From: Bryobacterales bacterium | GTDB taxonomy: Bacteria; Acidobacteriota; Terriglobia; Bryobacterales; UBA6623 | Assembly: GCA_028819255.1 (NCBI GenBank) | Contig: JAPPMB010000109.1 | Span: 1 to 42,209 of the forward strand | Direction of reading: 5' to 3' | Length of the DNA: 42,209 nt | In this document: piece by piece, positions 16,529 through 25,270 of the stretch | Position numbering within the stretch: the stretch's first letter is position 1 | How the letters are laid out: every line of letters starts with the position of its first letter | Notes under the pieces: model-generated | The model's database searches: none | What the model saw: only the letters and a program-made list of their open reading frames with translations | What the model was told of the DNA's origin: nothing | Made by a program: the position numbers and the translations under genes

Positions 16529-18040
16529 ATGCTCGACCGGCATCGAAAAGTTGTCCTCCTGGCGGCATTCCTTGCGGGATGCGCCGGTGATGTGGGCAGC
16601 GAGGACGGCGAGCTCCCAAACGTCGTTCTCTTCGTGAGCGACACGCATCGCTGGGGCGCGATGTCCTTTTCGCAAACGCCACGGATGCACACTCCCAGCC
16701 TCGAGCGACTTCGCGAACAGGGAGTCTCTCTTGACCGGCACTACGTCAACCTGCCAATTTGCACGCCGTTCCGGGCACTGCTCATGACCGGGAGATGGCC
16801 ATTTCAGCAGGGATTGATGGCCAATCACATGGCCCTCGCAGAGCGGGTCGACATGCCGGACGACCAAAGGGAACGCGGGACGATCGCGTGGGCCTTCAAG
16901 GATGCAGGCTATGCCACCGCCCATTTCGGCAAGTGGCACCTAGGCGGTCGTGACGCAAGACCGTTCGGGTTCGACAAGTCAATCGTCTGGGCTGGCACGA
17001 ACAACCACCGAGAATCCCGATACTCAGTCGATGGCGGACCATATGCGACCTGGGAAGGACTGTCCAACTCGACAGCGACCACCGACCAGGCGCTGGAATG
17101 GATGAGCGAGAGGGCCACCGCCAACCAGCCCCTGTTCGTGGTGATCTCCGTGAACCCGCCGCATGGCCCGTTTCACGACGCTCCGGAGGGGATGCAGGCC
17201 CTGTACCCCGACGAGGAAGCCCTGCCGTTCCATCCGCTGGACGTCACGCGGGACTTCGACCAGCACCGCGACTATCACGCCCTGATCAGCGGCATGGACG
17301 GCGACCTGGGGCAGGTCATGGACCGGATCGACGAGCTCGGGCTCGGTGAATCCACCATCCTCGCGTACACCTCCGACCATGGCGGCATGACCGGGATCGA
17401 CGGAGTCGCCTACGGCCAGAAGCGGCATCCGAACGACGAGTCCTCCCGGGTCCCCTTCCTGATTCGCTGGCCGGGCCGCCTGCCCGCCGATGTTCGCCTC
17501 TCGGCCCCCACATCAACGATCGATGTCTTCCCGACGCTGGTTGCGCTGGCGGGGCTCCCGGAGGCCGGCCTCGGGGAGTCGGCCGCGTACGCGAGCACAC
17601 TTCCCGGCTCCGACCTCTCCGGCCTTCTGCGAGGCGATCCCGACGCACCAAGGCCGGAGTCGGTGTTCCTTGCCCATCCGTCTAACATGAACAACCGGGG
17701 CAGCCGCCACGAAATCGTCTGGCGGGCCGTCGTGACCGACGGCTACACCTACGCGGTGACGGAAAAGGGCGAGCACAGGCTCTGGGCCAACTCGGACGGC
17801 TATCAGAACACGAACCTGCTTGACGACCCCGAGCATGTGGAGACCCGCAAGCAGCTCTGGCTGCTGCTCGATCGGTGGATGGACGAGGCGGAAAGACCGT
17901 TCTACGACAACTGGTTCGCACGTGCGGCGGAAAGGGAGGTGGCAGCCTGGAATGCCGAACACGGCCTCGAGGGGAGCGGGGCGGACCGCCAGGTTGGCAG
18001 GTCGGCGGTGTTTGACCTGACTGCGTCGAAACCGGACTAG
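16529..18040 (+). CDS. Lipoprotein formylglycine-dependent sulfatase
   Basis: A protein of 503 aa. A short lipoprotein signal ends at lipobox L15-A-G-C18. The signature is C78-T-P-F-R82. It satisfies the minimal C-x-P-x-R needed for formylglycine formation, but Phe at the fourth position is less usual than Ser or Thr. Other active-site pieces are D38 in FVSDTHRWG, K135 in GKWHLG, H in NPPHGP, and D-H in TSDHGG. It differs from the first two sulfatases in lacking a C-terminal beta-sandwich and in the D-T-H / D-H-G pattern, typical of the subgroup that includes many choline-sulfatase- and iduronate-sulfatase-like enzymes; I do not assign a substrate. The start lies 6 nt after TAGAAT. It is the last gene of the second PSD1-DUF1501 set, 417 bp further on, so probably its own transcription unit. 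Confidence 0.88.
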   Translation: MLDRHRKVVLLAAFLAGCAGDVGSEDGELPNVVLFVSDTHRWGAMSFSQTPRMHTPSLERLREQGVSLDRHYVNLPICTPFRALLMTGRWPFQQGLMANHMALAERVDMPDDQRERGTIAWAFKDAGYATAHFGKWHLGGRDARPFGFDKSIVWAGTNNHRESRYSVDGGPYATWEGLSNSTATTDQALEWMSERATANQPLFVVISVNPPHGPFHDAPEGMQALYPDEEALPFHPLDVTRDFDQHRDYHALISGMDGDLGQVMDRIDELGLGESTILAYTSDHGGMTGIDGVAYGQKRHPNDESSRVPFLIRWPGRLPADVRLSAPTSTIDVFPTLVALAGLPEAGLGESAAYASTLPGSDLSGLLRGDPDAPRPESVFLAHPSNMNNRGSRHEIVWRAVVTDGYTYAVTEKGEHRLWANSDGYQNTNLLDDPEHVETRKQLWLLLDRWMDEAERPFYDNWFARAAEREVAAWNAEHGLEGSGADRQVGRSAVFDLTASKPD

Positions 18041-18556
18041 GCCGGCGTCGGTAACCGGTGCGGGAAGGGACCGGACGACATCGCGGGTCCGCCGAACTCG
18101 AAATGCGCCCGGCCAATGGTTCAGAGTGCACGCCGCGGAAGCGTGGAGAGCGACTGACCGGCAGGTGAAGCGTCGCCGCTTCACACGACCTCCGGGGCCG
18201 GCCAGGGGGCGCGGCACGATACTCCTTGCGGTCCCACGGACATCCGCACCCGGGAGTCGCCCCTTGCCGCGGGCTTGTTGGGGCCAACCTGCGGACAGGC
18301 GGAACTCCAGTCCGCGCGTCTCGCCCTCAAAGGCTTGAGTCAAACCTGTCCAATCAACGCCAGGAGCGCCTCGCCGCTGTCGCGGACCAGCCGTGTCAGG
18401 AGCGTCGGCCGAAACGGCCGGCCGACACGAGCACGCGTTGCAGAAGTCCGTCAGGGCGCGCTTCCTGAGCGCCTTCCCAGCGATGGCGAGGACGCCGGCG
18501 GATTCTCGCCGCCGGCCAGCGCGGTGGCGGCGGTCGGAATCCGGTTTGGACGCCGG
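18041..18556. other. Intergenic between convergent sulfatase genes, 516 bp
   Basis: This stretch separates the plus-strand sulfatase from the minus-strand one. I find no supportable gene. It holds the hairpin listed at 18404-18426. Confidence 0.45.
18404..18426. terminator. Candidate hairpin between convergent genes
   Basis: GTCGGCC and GGCCGAC form a perfect 7-bp GC-rich stem around a 9-nt loop. No T-run follows on either strand, so if it terminates it does so without a classic U-tract, or only slows polymerase. Confidence 0.3.
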
Positions 18557-20074
18557 TCATTGAGGCAGCGGCGACGGCATCCCCTCCATCTTCCATTTCG
18601 GGTTGCTCAGCAGTCGCCAGGAACTGACGAATGGGTAGTTGTCCCAAGGCGCCGCCCCCCGTTGACGCGGATCGTCGTGCGCCTGCAGATAGGCGTTCAG
18701 TCTCCAGATCAGCTGCTGCTTCACCTCGGTCATGGCCGGATCCGCGGCAATGTTGCGGAGCTGGTGAGGATCCTTCTCGATGTCGAACAGTTCCTCGGCC
18801 GGTCGGCGGCCGTAGGCCATGAGGTAGTAGGGACGAATCTCGGGGTCCAGGGCGTGGGCCATCAGGAAGGACTTGGTCACTCCGCGATCGACGTCTCCGA
18901 AGAACCCCTGGGGCGGTGCGTTGTAGTCGGGGTCCCCTGCGGGCCACCGGTCCGGCTCGTAGTTGCGGATGTAGGCATACTTGTGCGTGCGGATTGCCCG
19001 CATCGGATAGCCGACGCCGCCGCGGCGGGCGATGGTGTGGCGCTCGAAGGCGGTGACCACGAAATCCCGCGAGTCGTCGACTAGCCCGGACTTCTCCGAC
19101 CGTGCGATCTCCCACAGGCTCCGGCCCGACATGACTTCCGGCACTTCGACGGACGCCGCCTCGAGGATCGTGGGACCAATGTCGACCAAGCTTGCCAGAT
19201 CGTCCACGCTGCGTCCTCCGGGAATCGTCCCGGGCAGCCGCATAGCGAGCGGCACCTGCGTGCCGGAGTCGTACAGATTGCACTTCGACCGCGGCAGCGG
19301 GTTTCCGTGGTCGCTCGTCACGATCACGAGCGTGTTGTCCAGCTCCCCGGCCCTCTCCAGTGTCGCGAGCGCACGCCCCAGATGGCTGTCGAAGTGCTCG
19401 ATTTCGATGCCGTAGTCGAGGATTTCACCCCGAACATCGGGGTGGTCCGGCAAGGCGCCGGGAAGCCTGGCGTCCTCAAGCTGCTTCCCTGCCCGCCTCC
19501 ACGCGCCGATGTCGTAGCGCTGGTGCGGCTCCGACGTGCCGAGCCAGAAAAAGAACGGCTTGCCGGCGTCCCTGCCGGCAAAGAAGTCATCGAAGTTGGC
19601 GGCATAGTCCAGAGGGTTCAGCCCCGGCCTCTGTTGCGATTCGGGAAGCCGGCGATCCGCGAATCTCTTGCCGAAGACTTCACGCTGCCACCCCTCCATG
19701 CGACCCGGCCCCCATGTCTTGCCCGTGGCCCCGAGTTCGTATCCGGCATCCTCGAGCAGCAGGGTGAAGACCGCGAATCTCGACCGCAGGATGCCCAGCA
19801 GGATTCCGCCCTCCTCGAGTTCCCAGATGTTCCGACCGGTCAGGATCGCGCTGCGCGAGGGCGCACAGGACGGCGAGGCCGTGAAGGCGGAACTGAACAG
19901 AACGCCCTCCCTCGCGACCCTGTCGAACGCGGGAGTCCTGTTGGCAGTGTCCCCGTACGCGCCGGCGTGCATGGCCGACTGATCGTCGGAGATCGCGAAC
20001 AGGATGTTCGAGCGGTCCTGCTGCGCCGCCGCAATCGAGGTCAGGATCAGGAGCAAAGCTGGCAGATTCCTCAT
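18557..20074 (-). CDS. Exported sulfatase of the SGSH-like (S1_8-type) group
   Basis: A protein of 505 aa from the ATG at 20074 (MRNLPALLLILTSIAAAQ), which opens directly into a signal peptide; an ATG six codons earlier is possible. The formylglycine motif is C-A-P-S-R (Cys70 in this numbering) in TASPSCAPSRSAILTGR. Metal ligands include the D-D in ISDDQSAMHAGAYGD and the D-H in VTSDHGNPLPRSK. In place of GKWHLG it has TGKTWGPGR, and LEEGGILLGIL follows the signature. Together with FFFWLGTSEPHQRY and NLYDSGTQVPLAMRLPG this is the pattern of the group related to heparan N-sulfoglucosamine sulfohydrolase. That is a family resemblance and not proof of substrate. It is the last gene of the minus-strand operon, 97 nt after the DUF1501 stop. 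Confidence 0.87.
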   Translation of the reverse strand: MRNLPALLLILTSIAAAQQDRSNILFAISDDQSAMHAGAYGDTANRTPAFDRVAREGVLFSSAFTASPSCAPSRSAILTGRNIWELEEGGILLGILRSRFAVFTLLLEDAGYELGATGKTWGPGRMEGWQREVFGKRFADRRLPESQQRPGLNPLDYAANFDDFFAGRDAGKPFFFWLGTSEPHQRYDIGAWRRAGKQLEDARLPGALPDHPDVRGEILDYGIEIEHFDSHLGRALATLERAGELDNTLVIVTSDHGNPLPRSKCNLYDSGTQVPLAMRLPGTIPGGRSVDDLASLVDIGPTILEAASVEVPEVMSGRSLWEIARSEKSGLVDDSRDFVVTAFERHTIARRGGVGYPMRAIRTHKYAYIRNYEPDRWPAGDPDYNAPPQGFFGDVDRGVTKSFLMAHALDPEIRPYYLMAYGRRPAEELFDIEKDPHQLRNIAADPAMTEVKQQLIWRLNAYLQAHDDPRQRGAAPWDNYPFVSSWRLLSNPKWKMEGMPSPLPQ

Positions 20075-20171
20075 CGGGTGTTCCGCAGCCATTATGCCAA
20101 GGGCGAACAGGCGCCGGACGTGTCTGCGGCCCGGCCGACGGGATTTCGAACGGGCGACCCGGGCGATGCGG

Positions 20172-21602
20172 CTACGCCAGCAGCCCCTGCTGGACGGTCC
20201 CGCTGACGTCGGTGAGCCGGAAGTCCCGACCCATGAACCGGTAGGTGAACTTCTCGTGGTCGAACCCCATCAGGTGCAGGATGGTCGCCTGCAGGTCGTG
20301 CACGTGGACCGGATCCCTGGTGATGTTCAGGCAAAGCTCGTCGGTCTCGCCGTGGACGTGGCCGGGCCTGATCCCGCCGCCGGCCATCCACATGGAGTAT
20401 GCCGTCGGCTGGTGGTCGCGGCCGGTGGTCGCGGCCTCCTCCGGCTTGCGGATCTCGACCATGGGCGTCCGGCCGAACTCCCCGCCCCAGACAACCAGCG
20501 TCTCGTCAAGCAGGCCGCGCTGCTTGAGGTCCTTGATCAGGGCGGCTGTCGGCTGGTCGGTCTCCTCCATCCGCTTCGGCAGCTTCTGGTTCAGGTACGT
20601 GTGGTCGTCCCATGACGCGTCCATCATCAGGACAGTCCGCACTCCGCGCTCGACCAGTCTGCGCGCCAGCAGGCAGTTCGTTGCGTACTGCCTGCGGTGC
20701 TCGTTCCCGCTCTCGATCCCGTACATCTCGATGGTCTCCGGGGACTCGCCCGACAGGTCGACGAGGTCGGGGGCCTCCGTCTGCATGCGGAACGCCAGCT
20801 CGTAGGCGCTGATGCGGGAGGCGATCTCCTCGTCGCCGGTCGCGGCGTGCCGGATGCGGTTCATGCTGTTCACGAACCCGATGGTCTCGCGCTGGATCTC
20901 GGTCGTCACGCCCGGGGGGTTGGTCAGGTACAGGATCGGGTCGCCCTGGTTCCTGAAGAGAGTGCCCTGGAAGCGGGACGGCATGAATCCCGAGGAGAAG
21001 TTCGTGGTGCCGCCCGACGTGCCCTTTCCCGACGTCAGGACGACGAAGCCGGGGAGGTTCTGCGACTCGCTTCCCAGGCCGTAGAGCAGCCAGGACCCCA
21101 GCGTCGGGCGCCCCGGAATCGTCGCCCCCGTGAACAGGAGGAGCTGCCCCGGATGGTGGTTGAAGGCGTCCCCGTGCATGGAGCGGACAAGGCAGATGTC
21201 GTCCGCCACCGAACTGAGGTGGGGGGCGAGTTCGGAGAGCTCCATGCGGCACTCGCCGCGGGGCTCGAACCCGTAGCGGCTGGCCATCACTTTCGCCGTG
21301 GGCTTGATGAACGCAAGCGTCAGGTCCCTGGTGATCGACTCGGGCAGGGCCCGGCCGTCCCAGCGCTCGAGCTCGGGCTTGGGGTCGAACAGCTCGTACT
21401 GGCTGGGACCGCCCTCCATGAACATGAAGATCACGTTCTTCGCCCTGGGGGCGAAGTGCGGGCCCCGGGGCGCGCCGGAGCCGGCTGCCGTGAGGCCGTC
21501 TGCGGAAAGAAGCTCCGCCAGCGCGGCGAGACCAACGCCTCCCCCGGCGTTCCGCAGGAACTCCCGTCGTCCGTGAATCGCTCGGAACTGCCCTCGTGTC
21601 AT
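20172..21602 (-). CDS. DUF1501 protein, Tat-exported (copy 3)
   Basis: A protein of 476 aa. Tat motif GRREFLRNAGG at residues 11-21. Landmarks: IFMFMEGGPSQYELFDPKP, GRPTLGSWLLYGLGSE, LPGFVVLTSG, ARRLVERGVRTVLMMDASWDDH, IKDLKQRGLLDETLVVWGGEFGRTP, GRDHQPTAYSMWMAGGG, DLQATILHLMGFDHEKFTY. It is closest in style to copy 1 but has its own W-D-D-H-T loop. What is odd is the company: DUF1501 genes normally follow a PSD1 gene, yet here the upstream genes are DUF1592 and DUF1552, with no PSD1 partner. The gap to the DUF1552 gene is 58 nt; a TACAAT 14 nt before the start could add an internal promoter. Confidence 0.9.
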   Translation of the reverse strand: MTRGQFRAIHGRREFLRNAGGGVGLAALAELLSADGLTAAGSGAPRGPHFAPRAKNVIFMFMEGGPSQYELFDPKPELERWDGRALPESITRDLTLAFIKPTAKVMASRYGFEPRGECRMELSELAPHLSSVADDICLVRSMHGDAFNHHPGQLLLFTGATIPGRPTLGSWLLYGLGSESQNLPGFVVLTSGKGTSGGTTNFSSGFMPSRFQGTLFRNQGDPILYLTNPPGVTTEIQRETIGFVNSMNRIRHAATGDEEIASRISAYELAFRMQTEAPDLVDLSGESPETIEMYGIESGNEHRRQYATNCLLARRLVERGVRTVLMMDASWDDHTYLNQKLPKRMEETDQPTAALIKDLKQRGLLDETLVVWGGEFGRTPMVEIRKPEEAATTGRDHQPTAYSMWMAGGGIRPGHVHGETDELCLNITRDPVHVHDLQATILHLMGFDHEKFTYRFMGRDFRLTDVSGTVQQGLLA

Positions 21603-21660
21603 CGGGAACCGCCCTGATTGTACAACCGGGCCGCGAGGCCGCCCGCGCGCCGCGGCGGGG

Positions 21661-23007
21661 TCAGGCGAGAAGCTGCTTCAGCGGTCCGGTGCTGTCCGCA
21701 TAGCGATCCAGCTCGACGCCCATCGCGCGGGCCTGCGTCAACCACAGATTCGCCAGCGGGGTCCCGTCCGGGCAGTGGAGGTGCCGACCCATTTCCAGCG
21801 CTCCTGCGCCGGAACCGGCGACCACGACAGGCAGGTCGCTGTACTGGTGGGTCGCCCCGTCTCCAAGGCCCGACCCGTACGTGAGGATCGTGTTGTCGAG
21901 GAGCGTGGACCCGTCAGCCTCTTCGATACCGTCCATCTTTTCGGCAACATAGGCGAACTGCTCCATGTTGAAGCGATCAATCGCCAGCAGCTCCTCGCCG
22001 TACTTGGTCTGCTCGTGAGACATCAGGTGATGACTGACCGGCTTGTCGAACAGGCCTTCGAACATGAACGGCGTGTTCCAGCGCTCCGGACCGACCATCA
22101 AAGTGGCCACCCGGGTCAGGCCGGTCTGGAACGCCACGACCAGCAGGTCGCCCATGATGCGGATGTACTCTCCGCGCGGAATGTGCGCCTCGGGAGGCTC
22201 GTCTAGGGAAACTTCGGTGAGCCTGCCCTTCAGTCGATCGAGCTTGTCCATCTGCTGCTCGATGGTTCGGATGGAATCGAAGTACTCGGCAAACTTGCGC
22301 CGGTCGGCGTGCCCCAGATCGCGCCGCAGGGAGCGGGCATCCTCCAGGACGAGATCCGTGATGTTGCGGAACTCCCGGACCTCCTGCGTGCCGAACAGCC
22401 TGCGGTAGGCCTTGCGGGGACTGCGGATCGAGGGTGCGACATGGCCCGTTCCGTACCAGGAGATGTTGTCGAAGTAGATGGACTCCAGATTGTCCCGGTG
22501 GCTGTTGCAGCTCAGTTCCAGGGTGCGGAACGGCGTCCTGTCTCCGATCCTGTCCGCGACGACGTGGTCGAGCGTGCGGTCCAGCGGCCAGGCGGAAGTG
22601 GTGACCGTGAACGGTGCGGCGCTGCTGAGAAAACACGAGGCGCATTGCGCATGCACGTCGGTGCCGATCTGGAATGTCCGGTCCAGACCCGTGATCAGGG
22701 CCACCTTGCCCTTCAGGCGGTCCAGCGGCTCGAGGGTGGGCGTGAGATCGATCGGATGGGAGCCGACGGCGGTCTTCGTCTCGATGATCGCGCTCAAGTC
22801 CCCGTTGAACGCCGGAAGTCCGGCGTGGCGCTCGCCGGGAAAGAAACCGCGGCGAACCACCCCGATCGGCACATAGAAGAATCCCAGGCGCAGGGGCGGG
22901 CGTCGCTTGGCCCTTGGGGCCGCCGGCGCCACGCTCTCGAGCCAGGGAAGCCCGAGCACGGCGCCTCCCGCGCCGCGAAGAAACGTCCTCCTGGTGGTGA
23001 TCCGCAT
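21661..23007 (-). CDS. DUF1552 (HXXSHH-type) protein, Tat-exported
   Basis: A protein of 448 aa. A clean Tat signal, TTRRTFLRG, opens the protein, followed by GAVLGLPWLES. The DUF1552 family pattern is clear: RLGFFYVPIGV near residue 40, LDHVVADRIG and TLELSCNS in the middle, the paired histidines in KPVSHHLMSHEQ (compare HXXSHH; the last His is Glu here), then a region ending with LLDNTILTYGSGLGDGATH and DLPVVVAGSGAG. It starts 4 nt after the stop of the DUF1592 gene, the standard pairing for these families, so the two are co-translated. DUF1552 is related to DUF1501 in general plan (Tat export, alkaline-phosphatase-like features). Function unknown. Confidence 0.92.
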   Translation of the reverse strand: MRITTRRTFLRGAGGAVLGLPWLESVAPAAPRAKRRPPLRLGFFYVPIGVVRRGFFPGERHAGLPAFNGDLSAIIETKTAVGSHPIDLTPTLEPLDRLKGKVALITGLDRTFQIGTDVHAQCASCFLSSAAPFTVTTSAWPLDRTLDHVVADRIGDRTPFRTLELSCNSHRDNLESIYFDNISWYGTGHVAPSIRSPRKAYRRLFGTQEVREFRNITDLVLEDARSLRRDLGHADRRKFAEYFDSIRTIEQQMDKLDRLKGRLTEVSLDEPPEAHIPRGEYIRIMGDLLVVAFQTGLTRVATLMVGPERWNTPFMFEGLFDKPVSHHLMSHEQTKYGEELLAIDRFNMEQFAYVAEKMDGIEEADGSTLLDNTILTYGSGLGDGATHQYSDLPVVVAGSGAGALEMGRHLHCPDGTPLANLWLTQARAMGVELDRYADSTGPLKQLLA

Positions 23008-23011
23008 TCGG

Positions 23012-25093
23012 TCAGTCCGCTTGCCGCGGCCGCTTGCCCGGCCTGTTCGGATTGTACTTCAGCAGGAACGGATCGCTGAGGACGACCTGCCGGATGAAGT
23101 CCTGGATCCGGTAGCCCCCGGGGGCTGCGGCACGAACGATGCGGTCCAGAGCCGGCTCGTCGGCGGCGGCCAGCTCCCGGCCCAGGGCGAACTCGAGCAG
23201 GTGCCCCGCAAAGGCGCGCGCGAACAGGTCCTTCTCGGCCAGGATCGCGTCCTTGAATTCCGCGATGTCCCTGAACCGGTAGCGCCCGAACAGCACGCCG
23301 CTCGCATCCACCGCACGGCCGTTCTCGTACGTGTCGCGCCAGGCGCCCGTGGGGCCGTAGTTCTCGAGGGCGAAGCCTAGGGGATCGATCTTCACGTGGC
23401 AGCTCGCGCAGTCCGCCTGTGTCCGGTGAGCGGCGAACCGCTCGCGCACCGTGAGGTCCTCCGTCGCGTGCGCCTCTTCCGCCTTCGCCAGCAGGGGCAC
23501 GTCGGCGGGCGGCGGATCCGGCGGATCGTTGAAGACCACGCCGGCAATCCAGGAGCCCCTCGTGATGGGCTGTGTCTCGGCCGGGCCCGAAGTCATGGTC
23601 ATCACCGCCGCGTTGGTGATGACGCCGCCCTGACGCCGATCCGTCACCGGGACGCGGCGGAACGGAATCTTTGTCGAGGGGATCTTCTCGGTGCGGGTGC
23701 CGTCCCGGTACCAGGACTCGAGCAGCTCGCTGCGATAGCTGAAGTCGGAGTCGACCAGTTCCAGGATCGACCGGTTCTCGATCAGAACCGTCTCGAAGAG
23801 CAGCAGCGGCTCCAGCATCATGTGCATGCTGGTGCGGAACTTGAGGAAGTAGAAGTCCGGATACCGCTTTCTGTCGGGCACGGAGGACACGATGCGCTCG
23901 AGCTGCAGCCACTGCGCCGGAAAGCTGTCGCAAAAGCGCTTCAGGCGGGCGTCGTGCAACATGCGGTCGACCTGCGTGCGCAGCACTTCGGGGTCGGTCA
24001 GCCGACGGTCCGCGGCTAGGTCCTGCAGGACCTGGTCGGGGATGCTGCCCCACAGGAAGAACGACAGGCGGGACGCCAGTTCGAAGTCGTCGAGAGGCTC
24101 GGCAGCCTGCGTGCCGGCCCGCTCGTAGAGGTAGAGGAACCGGGGCGAGGCCAGGGCCGCCGAGGCCGCCGCCTTCATGCCGTCCGCGAACGATCCTCCG
24201 GACCGGATGCGCGCCATGGCGTGGTCCGCGTACCGCCTCAGGACCGCGTCCCCGGCCGGGCGGCGGAAGGCCCGGGAAAGAAAGCCGCGCAAGGCCTTCG
24301 TGACGGCGATTCGGGTGTCAGCGTCCTCCGGCGGGGGCGCGAAGAGCCGGGGCCATGCGCCACAGGTCAGCTCAGTGAAGTCGGCGCTCTCGACGATCGA
24401 GAGTCCAAGCTTGAGGAAGGACTCGAGCAGGAGCGGGGACAGGGTGAGATGATCGCCGCGATTGTCATAGCCGTATTCGGCGCGGAGATCCTGGGGAAAC
24501 GGAGCAACGCCGGCCAGCCGCTTGCCGATCAGCTGCGACTTGCCCAGAGGCCGGCTGCCGGCGACAAGCTCGTCCGGCATTCTGCCGGTTTCGGGGCGAA
24601 AGTAGCCGTACTCGCGGACCATCCTCTCGGGCAGGGCAAACACGTCCACGCGCAGCTCGAAGAGGTCCTGGACGGCGTTGTTGTACTGGAAGCGGTTCAT
24701 GCGCCGCATCGGAGTGCGAGGCAGAGCGCGGCGGGAACTGACGGCCTCGTGGAGCAAGGCCCGCAGGTCCGCTACGAGGCGCTCCCGGGATTCCCGGACC
24801 AGCGGCTGCGCCCCTGGAGGCGGCATGACCCCCGTGTCGAGCACCCTGACGAGAGTCCTCAGCAGCTCCGGATCCCTCTTGAGGCTGGACGCGGTTCGCA
24901 GAGCGGACAGGTCGACGTCGCCGCTCGGCGCTCCGTGCTCCCCGTGGCAAGCGACGCAGTTGTGCCGAAACGCGGGCACAATGGCGTCGGCCGGAACATC
25001 TCCACTTGCGGCGGCGAGGGTCGGCAACGCCCCGGCTCCGGCGAACAGCGCCGCGCCGACAGACGCCGCGAACTGCTGCAACGAGGCCATCAT
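23012..25093 (-). CDS. DUF1592-family diheme-type cytochrome protein (DUF1587/1592/1588/1585 order)
   Basis: A protein of 693 aa from ATG-ATG at 25093, preceded by GGGAT and GAGAGGGA; an in-frame start at 25126 adds 11 residues ahead of the signal peptide. The first heme motif is CVACHG (about residue 44) in an N-terminal cytochrome-c-like domain. Then come RRMNRFQYNNAVQDLF (DUF1587), FLSRAFRRPAG (DUF1595), FELASRLSFFLWGSIPD and SFPAQWLQL (DUF1592), FRRVPVTDRRQGGVITNAAVMTMTS (DUF1588), the second heme motif CASCHV followed by KIDPLGFALENYGPTGAWRD, and DUF1585 (FAGHLLEFALGRELA, DFIRQVVLSDPF). It leads the operon DUF1592-DUF1552-DUF1501-sulfatase. A TACAAT at 25192-25197 (minus) may be its -10, giving a leader of about 90 nt. 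Confidence 0.92.
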   Translation of the reverse strand: MMASLQQFAASVGAALFAGAGALPTLAAASGDVPADAIVPAFRHNCVACHGEHGAPSGDVDLSALRTASSLKRDPELLRTLVRVLDTGVMPPPGAQPLVRESRERLVADLRALLHEAVSSRRALPRTPMRRMNRFQYNNAVQDLFELRVDVFALPERMVREYGYFRPETGRMPDELVAGSRPLGKSQLIGKRLAGVAPFPQDLRAEYGYDNRGDHLTLSPLLLESFLKLGLSIVESADFTELTCGAWPRLFAPPPEDADTRIAVTKALRGFLSRAFRRPAGDAVLRRYADHAMARIRSGGSFADGMKAAASAALASPRFLYLYERAGTQAAEPLDDFELASRLSFFLWGSIPDQVLQDLAADRRLTDPEVLRTQVDRMLHDARLKRFCDSFPAQWLQLERIVSSVPDRKRYPDFYFLKFRTSMHMMLEPLLLFETVLIENRSILELVDSDFSYRSELLESWYRDGTRTEKIPSTKIPFRRVPVTDRRQGGVITNAAVMTMTSGPAETQPITRGSWIAGVVFNDPPDPPPADVPLLAKAEEAHATEDLTVRERFAAHRTQADCASCHVKIDPLGFALENYGPTGAWRDTYENGRAVDASGVLFGRYRFRDIAEFKDAILAEKDLFARAFAGHLLEFALGRELAAADEPALDRIVRAAAPGGYRIQDFIRQVVLSDPFLLKYNPNRPGKRPRQAD

Positions 25094-25270
25094 CGGATCC
25101 CGTCCCTCTCGGAGACGACGGCTCACGCCTCGCGAAATGCTCTTCCGGGCCTGATTCTTCGGAGCCAGCCTCTCCGGAGAGGATCAGGGTGATTGTACCG
25201 CAGCGGCCCGTTCCCAGGTCCGGATCCAGGGCCGTCGCCCCGCGGGGCGGGGCGGCAGGGCCGGCTCGCG

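Noticed and set aside
16125..16682. A minus-strand frame of about 185 codons across the gap before the third sulfatase
   Set aside because: It overlaps the sulfatase start and promoter, is rich in Arg/Ser/Pro as shadows are, and shows no known motif.
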